Positions 57,046-64,000 of a stretch of 64,000 bases of DNA are shown one piece after another. The stretch is from positions 148,994,285 through 149,058,284 of the forward strand of contig CM062293.1 of NCBI GenBank assembly GCA_031216915.1, read 5' to 3'. The position numbers and the translations under genes were made by a program. Each line of letters begins with the position of its first letter. Position 1 is the first letter of the stretch. The DNA comes from Pictodentalium vernedei. Its lineage: Eukaryota; Mollusca; Scaphopoda; Dentaliida; Dentaliidae. The notes below the pieces were generated by a model. That model saw nothing but the letters and a program-made list of their open reading frames with translations. It had not been told where the DNA came from and made no database searches.

Positions 57046-59127
57046 CTGAAACAAATAGTTAGCACTTTGTGAAAGTTGTACATCTTACCTATATACAAGC
57101 CATCATGTCATCAACAAGCACCACTAGCATATTTGACATGCATCAATTCACTTTTGTCGATTATAATGACAGCTAAAGTTCTTGCAACTAACTATAAACT
57201 TCTAACTTAACCCTTTACCCAACACATATGATATCAAAATTTATTATTTTAATTACTCACCAAGCTTGTTCCAACGTGGGTGCATGTGGCTGATTCATTA
57301 GGTAAATGTCCCAATTTTAATTGGTTTACCGACACCAGATTCTGTACTTATCATTTATTGGAAGGCTCTCTCACAGAAAGAGATTTCCAATAATGGTAAC
57401 AAATCATGATTATTACCCAATCCACATATACAATGAACATACAGAGATGAATATTATAAATTTAACAAGCCAAAGAATTCGCCCTTGGAATTTAGGCTTA
57501 GAAAGTGACGGCTGAATTTGACATTCCTAAACTAATCTTTGCCTCTCCAGGTGAAAGATCCACTTTATTTCTTGATTCGAATCAATGAATTAAATTTTAC
57601 CTTCTGCAGTGGTGTACTGTCTAGTAGACTTGTGCTCCATTTGTCAACACTGAAATATAGAATGTTTTGTCCCGACACTATTGGGTCCTAATGTCAATGT
57701 CAGGCACCAGAAAAACATTATTTGCAGGCTTGTCGATACGTTTGTTGTGGCCTATTTGTGAACAATGTAAGCACTTTCCAACAATGTGTCACATAGCAAC
57801 ATATAATCCACTTTACCCTTTACTTAACACAAAAGGCAGCCAACACATGCAAACAAAATTCTGGAACCATTATTTTTCACTTTTTTATGTCAAAACATAG
57901 CTTATGACCCCCTCATTGGTTTTGGCCCTTATGTTGGGTAAAGGGTTAACCCTCTGCCATCTGGTGTCAAGATACCAAAATTTCCTGTAGTAAATTCTTC
58001 CTGCAATGCAACAAGGAATTAAACAAATTCAGTCTTTGAATTGATTATATTCCTCATTGCAGTACAGGAAAGATTTGCTGGTAAAATTTTAATATTTCGA
58101 CATTATTGAGGCCCAAATTACAGAACATTACATTTATAAGGGATTATGTTGATTTTTAAAACTGAAACTGGGAGCACCCTTTAAAATACAGTATGGAATG
58201 TGATATGTGATGCTTCTCCTGAGAAATAAAACAGAGTGAGCTGTGTATTTAGTAATTTTAAAACAACAGATCCTGTCTATTTCCATAGCAATTAGCCAAG
58301 AAAACTATCAAAAGCTGCTTTGAAGCTGTCTTTATTTTAGTGAACAATAAATTTCAGAAATACCAACCAGCAGAATGCTTCTGGAGGGATGGAGAGAGGG
58401 GCTGGAATTGCAGATATTGTGCAGAAAAAATTTGTTCCATGCTGAAATTCAACCACACAAGGTTGTGTGTCATGCCTAGCAATTCAGAGTTTTAACTCCC
58501 CATGCAGCACTGTTTATTTCTTTACAAAAACAAGGTGGATCTGTCTACTGCAGTAGCATTTTCCAGGAAAAACCTTTCCGAGCTACACTGTACCAGTAAT
58601 TACTTGATTTGAATAAAATCCAGAAAATACTGACTAGCAAATTCCTTTTGGAGAGTGTAAGAGGAAGGAGGGAACTGCAGATACACAGCTGAAATTATTT
58701 TTCCTTGCCAAAATGGACTTCCTCCACACTCCCAAAATTTGTGTGTTCATGTCATAATTTCAGGGCATTTACTATCAGAGCCAGGCCACTTGTGAACTCA
58801 AAAAGGAGTGAATGAAAGATGCCTATGGTAAACTTTGTGTACAATGCTGGGCAGTTCTTGCAATGTGTAAGGTAATGGTTAAACTTTTACTCCATGTAAT
58901 TGCCAGAAACAGACAATATTATTCACAAAAATCACCATTCAAATTTTATTCTTTTCTTCCTTTTCAGCGCAAAAGCAAAGCTTAGGATCCCTCATTGGAA
59001 CAAGCACACTGAGCATGTTCCAATAAACAGTCATAAGCTATGTGATTTAGGCAAAAATTGAATTTTTTTTAGTTATTCAAGAATTTTGTTTGCATGTGTA
59101 ATCTGCTATCCCAGTTGGTTAAAGGAT
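57046..59127. other. Intron between SRCR exons 2 and 3 with TTAA MITE pieces
   Basis: piggyBac-like MITE fragments start at 57211 (after TTAA 57207-57210) and 57816-57945 (right TTAA 57946-57949). The same TTAA at 57946 also begins the second TTAA family (ccctctgcc..., to about 58,110). A further diverged copy with ccctcattggaacaagc and its inverted partner lies around 58,930-59,125. No gene seen. Confidence 0.5.
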
Positions 59128-59240
59128 TATTTATTTTTTTATAGGGGTTTTAATGACACTTTCGACAACCAGGGTCACCTCATGTTGTCCACTGTTGAGG
59201 GTGGAGGAAGCCACAGAGAGAACAACTGAGCAGCCATGAG
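59128..59240 (-). mobile_element. SINE 3' fragment
   Basis: ggggttttaatgacacttt, gacaaccagggtcacc and gtggaggaagccacagagag match the tail side of the SINE family. It stops ~33 bp from the SRCR exon 2 donor. Confidence 0.7.
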
Positions 59241-59272
59241 GTAAAGGATTAAAAGAAGGAACAAACACTTAC

Positions 59273-59599
59273 TTTCCGATGATACGTAACACACAACAGC
59301 AGCCACACCATTATTGTTACAACCACTTATGTTGCCCCATTTTAGATCTGGACACTGAACCAAGTTATTCTCATTTCCTTTACATTTCAGCTCTGTCAAC
59401 CATCTCAAATCAGTAACCAGTCCTCCTGTATAATCCGTGGCATTAACCATGGCATGGCCACCATTTACAAATCCTAGTTCTCTGCATATCACAGATGCAT
59501 CTTTATTGTCAAATCCATTTGGACAAATATATCCCTCATTTCCAAAGTACCTTACTTGTACTCTACCAAAGTTTTTCTCAGAGAGGCTCAATCTGTAAA
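59273..59599 (-). CDS. SRCR domain exon 2
   Basis: Second SRCR exon on the minus strand. The acceptor (gtattgtttag) ends at 59600 and the donor GTAAGTG begins at 59272. The exon is 327 nt (109 codons), phase 1 in and out. The frame starts YRLSLSEKNFGRVQVRYFG and includes YICPNGFDNKDASVICRELG and LKCKGNENNLVQC, closing with AAVVCYVSSE. It has six cysteines, the basic SRCR set, and lacks the CC pair of the previous domain. The two halves of an SRCR fold are in one exon, as in group B vertebrate SRCR genes. A SINE fragment sits about 33 bp downstream of the donor in the next intron. Confidence 0.9.
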
Positions 59600-59901
59600 C
59601 TAAACAATACAAATATATAAGTTTAGTCACATCCCAATCTCAGGGTCCTTACAATTGTAACGAAAAATGTTCCATTCTTCTTCCAAACATATTGGTCATT
59701 TGCATACAATGAATTGATGAAAATCTGACTGTGGGACGAGTGTTATGAAAACAGTCCGAAACACAAAACAACATTTTGTGCCATTCTTCCTACTCATGTG
59801 TTTCAGCAATGCTGCCTGTTGAGTAGACAAAGACTATTAAATGAATAGAAATTTTAACTCCTTGCATGGTGCTGGTGGATATTCCTGCCCAGCACAGGGT
59901 T

Positions 59902-60290
59902 ATTTATTTACTTATTTTATTTATTAGGGTTTAATGACAGTTTAACAGCCAAAGTTATATCATGTCGGTGACAGTTTTACGGGTGGAGGAAGCCAGAGTA
60001 CCCGAGAGAACCACCGAGAAACGACGAGCAGCTGTCAACTCGCCAACATCGTAACTCTGCACTGCAGAACAGGCAGGGTAAGATTGGTTCGACGAGTAGT
60101 ATGTCTTAGCACACGGCATCATCGTGCCCTCATGTGGACAATCAGGGTGAAATGCCTTGCCCAAGGACACAATGCGGGAGTCCGAATCGATCGCTCAGAT
60201 GGTCACCCATTCAAGGATTAATCGGGCTCGATATTGCTTAACTTTGGTGATCTGATGAGAACCGGTTACCACAATGCCACTGCAGCCCCA
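59902..60290 (-). mobile_element. SINE with 5S rRNA-like head, 13-bp target duplication
   Basis: Perfect flanking repeat ccagcacagggtt at 59889-59901 and 60291-60303. On the minus strand the first ~100 bp read like 5S rRNA: ccggttctcatcagatcacc, aaagttaagcaatatcg (A-box region) and ttgaatgggtgacca (C-box region). It then passes through gattcggactcccgca into the same body as the tRNA-headed SINEs (ttgtgtccttgggcaaggca, gccctgcctgttctgc, gtactctggcttcctcc) and an (aaat)-like tail. It is Pol III-derived; 5S-headed SINEs are known as SINE3 types. Confidence 0.85.
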
Positions 60291-60303
60291 CCAGCACAGG
60301 GTT

Positions 60304-60888
60304 GCTCTTGTTACTGAAATAAGAATAAGTTGGGCACATTTAATTGTAATTGGCCCATGTAAACTGAATGGGTTTTTTCATCAGTAATTTCTGGTGTTAC
60401 ATTTAGATTAATTTTTCATCAAATCTAGTCATGGCTGCTTTTCAGCAGCCATGACTAGATATGATGAAAAAAATCTAGAAAAATACTCAGCAGGTAAAGC
60501 GTTAATACTGTGTTTTTGGTACTTCAAATGATTCTTCTTACTTATTTCAAAATAAAGAAATTTTAATTGGAAATTTTCCCAAAATGCAACTTGGAATTTA
60601 ACCAATTTAATGTTGTTTCACAGAGCTCACTGAGCTGTCAAACAACACTGAATTTGTTAAATCCCTGGTTGCATGATGGGAAATATTTGTAGTTTTTATA
60701 TATTTTAACATCAGTATGGGGAAGGTTGAAGTGGGTTCAAAAAATTATTTCAATATCCTCAGGCTCTGACAGACGTTTTTTCCAAACATTTCAAAACCTT
60801 TTCCAGACCAAAGCAAATTTCCATACTTTTTCAATAATTTCAAAATGGCATAAGAACTTGGCTGAATGGCAACACAGTTATCAAAAAT
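60304..60888. other. Intron between SRCR exons 1 and 2
   Basis: Hairpin at 60412-60474 (atctagtcatggctgctt and complement). Remnant of the second TTAA family at about 60,555-60,730 (hairpin tttcacagagctc/gagctgtcaaa). Nothing else seen. Confidence 0.5.
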
Positions 60889-62383
60889 AGGCTGATGAAA
60901 TCGTCAGATGTGTACCCATACGTGCAACTAGTAGAAAGCTGTATGACGGAGGGCCACCCCGGTTGCCGACATTATGGACACCACACATGGTATGGGTACA
61001 TATGGAGAGTGGATTGCAGGAGTGCCTAATTTGATGGATAACGGTTTAATATCTCAGGATCAAATTATCAGATTTACCCAAAAAGTATACAGCTCGGCAC
61101 ATCAGTAACCTGAACACAACTAGAGGTACTGTAAGCAAACTCACAAAATGATACCCCCCCCCCACGTCTGAAATGTATAAGTTAGATTATCTCCCCTTGG
61201 AAATGTCAGAACGGAATTATATTGCTTCATGCACATCTTCATATGGAGTTCTTCCATTGTGTAAAGTTTCATGAAAATTCTTCAAACGGTTTAGGAGGAG
61301 TTGTGCTTACAAGGATGGACAGAGGGTATAAGTTAGATTATCTCCCCTTGGAAATGTCAGAATGGAATTATACTGCTTCATGCACATCTTCATATGGAGT
61401 TCTTCCATTGTGTAAAGTTTCATGAAAATTCTTCTAACGGTTTAGGAGGAGTTGCACTTACAAGGATGGACAGAGGGTATAAGTTAGATTATCTCCCCTT
61501 GTAAATGTCTGAACGGAATTATACTGCTTCATGCACATCTTCATATGGAGTTCTTCCATTGTGTAAAGTTTCATGAAAATTCTTCAAACGGTTTAGGAGG
61601 AGTTGCGCTTACAAGGATGGACAGACGGACAGACGGATGGACAGGGTGATTCCTATATACCCCCCCCCCCCCCCCCCCAAACTTTGTTTGCAGGGGGTAT
61701 AAATATAAAGTAACTTCACAATCCAAGAAATATTTTTCAAGTTATCAAATGCCAAAGGGATTGGAGGAATTTTCAATTTGAAGGATAAAGGGTTAATATC
61801 ACAGGATCAAATTATCAGATTTACACCAAAAACTATACAGCTGAGGACTTCAGTAACCTGAACACATACATGAAGTTACATGACAATCGGATTGATATTT
61901 TTTGAGTTATCTCATGCCAAAGGGATTGGAAGAATTTTCAATTTGAAGGATAAAGGGTTAATATCTCCGGATCAAATTATCAGATTTACATCAAAAACTA
62001 TACAGCTTGGCACATCAGTAACCTGAACACAAATATAAAGTAACTTGACAATCCCGGCAATATTTTTCAAGTTATCGAATACCAAAGGGATTGGAGGAAT
62101 TTTCAATTTGAAGGATAAAGGGTTAATATCTCAGAATCAAATCATCAGATTTACACCAAAAACTATACAGCTCAGCAAATCAGTAACCTGAACACAAATA
62201 TAAAGTAACTTGACAGTCCAACCAATATTTTTCAAGTTATCGAATGCCAAAGAAATGGATACGGATGCCAGACGGACAGACAGATGGATGGCCGGACAGA
62301 CAGCCAGACAAAGCATGGACAAACGACGCATGGCCACCCCGGATGCCAGCATTGTGTGTACCATACATAGTATGGGTACACAT
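60889..62383. mobile_element. HINE/Pearl-like element H2, copy 2
   Basis: Begins aggctgatgaaatcg and ends gtatgggtacacat. The subterminal inverted pair is atgtgtacccatac (60904-60917) and gtatgggtacacat. The core is ~165-bp tandem units (gataaagggttaatatc, catcagtaacctgaacac, tttttcaagttatc). A different element is nested at 61120-61700. It ends with a (gacagac)n tract and a hairpin taccatacatagtatgggta. Confidence 0.65.
61120..61700. mobile_element. HINE/Pearl-like element H3 nested in H2
   Basis: Interrupts gaacacaa|aaatataaag, continuous in neighbouring units. Near the left end is gataccccccccc; at the right end a C-run and tttgcagggggtat form a hairpin. It contains three 151-bp tandem units starting ataagttagattatctcccc (61177, 61328, 61479) and a (gacggacagac)n tract. 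Confidence 0.65.
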
Positions 62384-62633
62384 AATAAGCTAAATACCAA
62401 CTTTCAACTGAAGAAACAGGTGACTGTTTTAACCCTTAAACTTTCAAGTCTGACTTAGATAAACAATCTGAAGTCAAAATGGGTGCTGCATGAGGAAGTC
62501 TTCCAGAAACTGATAAATTAATCTTAGCAGTGGTGTCTTGTCAAGTCTCGGCTGCCAGTACCTAGAAAAAATAAATTACTGACAAGCCAGTCAACAACCA
62601 GGTTGTGAAAAAAAATTCCGAACTGCAAGCTTT

Positions 62634-63417
62634 GGTCTAAAAAAGTAAAAAAATCTGTTTCTCAGGCCCTCCCGCATAGTCCTTTTGGCTGATTAATCGA
62701 TTAATCAATGAACAACATCTTGATAGATCAAAAAAGTAATTGATCGATTAACAGTTACTTTTGTGAACTATTGTATTATATAGGTTAACAAGGGGACAAA
62801 CTTGCTCCAAAACAGGCCCACATTGTCACACTGACTCACATCAGTTATATGAGACAGAGTAAAGCATGCAAGTTACGTGCTGATATACTTGTTCTCGTGC
62901 ATGTATCAGTAGCTGGAAATGGTCATTCTTAACCCTTTACCCAAAATGGTTGAAAGACGATACTTGCAAAATAAATTCTTAAATCACTAAAAAATTGTCA
63001 ATTTTTTTCTCAAAAACATAGCTTATGACCCCTCATTGGGACAAGCTCAATGAGCTCGTCCCAATGAGGTCATAGGCTATGTTTTTGAGACAAAAATTGA
63101 AAACATAATAAAATTTGAAAAGAGACTTTTATATATAGTGGTTTTCCCATTATGTTGGATAAAGAGTTAATATGCTGTAAATTACCAACAGTATGGCAAT
63201 TATTCAGCTATCTATTAGGGTAAGTGATTAATCGGTTAACCAAGGTATATCCATGTGATTAATCAATCAAGAAAACCCTTCAACCGTTTGAGCTCTAAAA
63301 CTTTCTATGGCGAAGAAATAATTACAAAAATAAAAAATAAAATAAAAAATCACCCCCACCCTCACATGCCATTTTAGCAAATAACCTGAGAAACAGAAGA
63401 TCTACTTTGTGAGGGCT
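62634..63417. mobile_element. Harbinger-like MITE copy 2, without H2 insertion
   Basis: Left end with tctgtttctcaggccctccc, right end with cctgagaaacagaagatct, followed by TTA at 63418-63420. The left flank TTT shows an imperfect duplication. The stretch aaaaataaaaaataaaataa around 63327-63346 is the empty site corresponding to the H2 insertion of copy 1. A piggyBac-like MITE is nested inside. Confidence 0.65.
62933..63166. repeat. piggyBac-like MITE nested in Harbinger-like MITE
   Basis: TTAA at 62929-62932 and 63167-63170; ends ccctttacccaaa and gttggataaagag. The central foldback is strong: caaaaacatagcttatgacc, cctcattgggacaagctc and complements. Confidence 0.75.
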
Positions 63418-63560
63418 TACATGTAAAATTTTACCTCTTACAATCAGTATCTCCTATGAAAACTAAATAAAGTCAAGTTGAATCAATAATTTGAATTGTA
63501 AGTTCCACTTCATTCTCATACAATATATGCAGGTAATGAAAAGTTACTAATAGCACTTAC

Positions 63561-63863
63561 CTCCAAGAGGTTCCTCATTTGAACAAACAACTGAGGCATA
63601 ATCTCCTTTACAACGTTTGGAAATCAGATCACATTGCTTAACACTTGTAAAATCTGCACGTGAGCATTTCATATGAGGAATGTATGAATCTGCTTGAACG
63701 TCACCAAAAGCAGAGCAACATAAGCTTTTACCATACACATAACCCATATCCCTACATGCCACATTGGCCTCCACGTCTGTAAAACCAGTGGCACAGACAG
63801 ATTCATATGTGACATGTTGCCAGACCTCCAAAGCACCAAACTGTTTTCCAGGTCTTAAGTAAA
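63561..63863 (-). CDS. SRCR domain exon 1 of 7 seen (partial gene)
   Basis: Internal exon of a multi-SRCR gene read on the minus strand. The acceptor (tttttcag) ends at 63864 and the donor GTAAGT begins at 63560. The exon is 303 nt (101 codons) and phase 1 at both ends. The frame opens with YLRPGKQFGALEV and contains ESVCATGFTDVEANVACRDM, the SRCR signature around the first two cysteines. A CC pair follows (GKSLCCSAFG), and the frame ends with YASVVCS. There are eight cysteines. SRCR domains are extracellular protein- and glycan-binding modules of scavenger receptors and secreted innate-immune proteins; that role is known for the family and inferred here. Upstream exons, including any signal peptide, must lie beyond 64000. 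Confidence 0.9.
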
Positions 63864-64000
63864 CTGAAAAAAGTAAATTGTAAATTACATCAAACTTTTG
63901 AGACAGAAAATTTCTCATCACTGTTACTAATTAAATAAAATGTAAATTATATATTAGTTATGCCCACAATTCTCTTTCTAAGTTTGACCATCAACAGTCA
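63864..64000. other. Intron upstream of SRCR exon 1
   Basis: AT-rich, no feature other than the acceptor pyrimidine tract at 63865-63880. Confidence 0.5.

Noticed and set aside
60190..60292. A 5S rRNA gene on the minus strand
   Set aside because: Only part of 5S is present, with several changes, and it runs directly into the SINE body within one 13-bp duplication.
61177..61630. CRISPR-like regular repeats
   Set aside because: Units are 151 bp head-to-tail with no spacers, inside a eukaryotic HINE-like element.

Overview
The window looks like metazoan, probably lophotrochozoan and most likely mollusc, nuclear DNA. It is AT-rich, gene-sparse and intron-rich, with palindromic MITEs, tRNA/5S-derived SINEs and Pearl/HINE-like elements that carry tandem cores and (GACGGAC)n tails. 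The species call is inference; the sequence alone does not fix it.

One host gene is visible. It lies on the minus strand and runs off both ends. It encodes a tandem array of scavenger-receptor cysteine-rich (SRCR) domains. Six domains are single exons (63561-63863, 59273-59599, 56713-57045, 54996-55319, 50059-50370, 47486-47803). The seventh is split between 38060-38164 and 2597-2812. Every domain is bounded by phase-1 introns. Cysteine counts in 5'-3' order are 8-6-6-8-6-6-8. No signal peptide, membrane segment, promoter or poly(A) site of this gene is in the window.

The 35.2 kb intron inside the seventh domain (2813-38059) and two further introns hold six copies (A-F) of one DIRS-type tyrosine-recombinase retrotransposon family. 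All are in the same orientation as the host gene. Copy B (14002-21089) is full length and sits inside the recombinase gene of copy A (10018-25584, in pieces). C (25584-29990) is truncated at both ends but keeps the longest RT-RNase H reading frame. D (30310-37366) has both ends but has lost RT and duplicated gag. E (39298-41292) is a 2 kb internally deleted derivative. F (51400-54647) is a gag-end fragment. The element order is inverted terminal repeat, gag with Cys-rich N-terminus, RT, RNase H, overlapping tyrosine recombinase, 82-bp internal complementary region (ICR), inverted terminal repeat. The ICR is the reverse complement of the right end joined to the left end, as expected for a circular DIRS intermediate.

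Other layers are nested around and within these: a 1.2 kb foldback element with 8-bp target duplication inside gag of A; a HINE-like element splitting the ICR of A; a tRNA-headed SINE inside F; a SINE with a 5S rRNA-like head at 59902-60290; Harbinger-like (TTA), piggyBac-like (TTAA) and hAT-like (8 bp) MITEs; and several HINE/Pearl-like mosaics. Apart from the SRCR exons I see no other host gene; the remaining intervals are intron with repeats or nothing recognisable.
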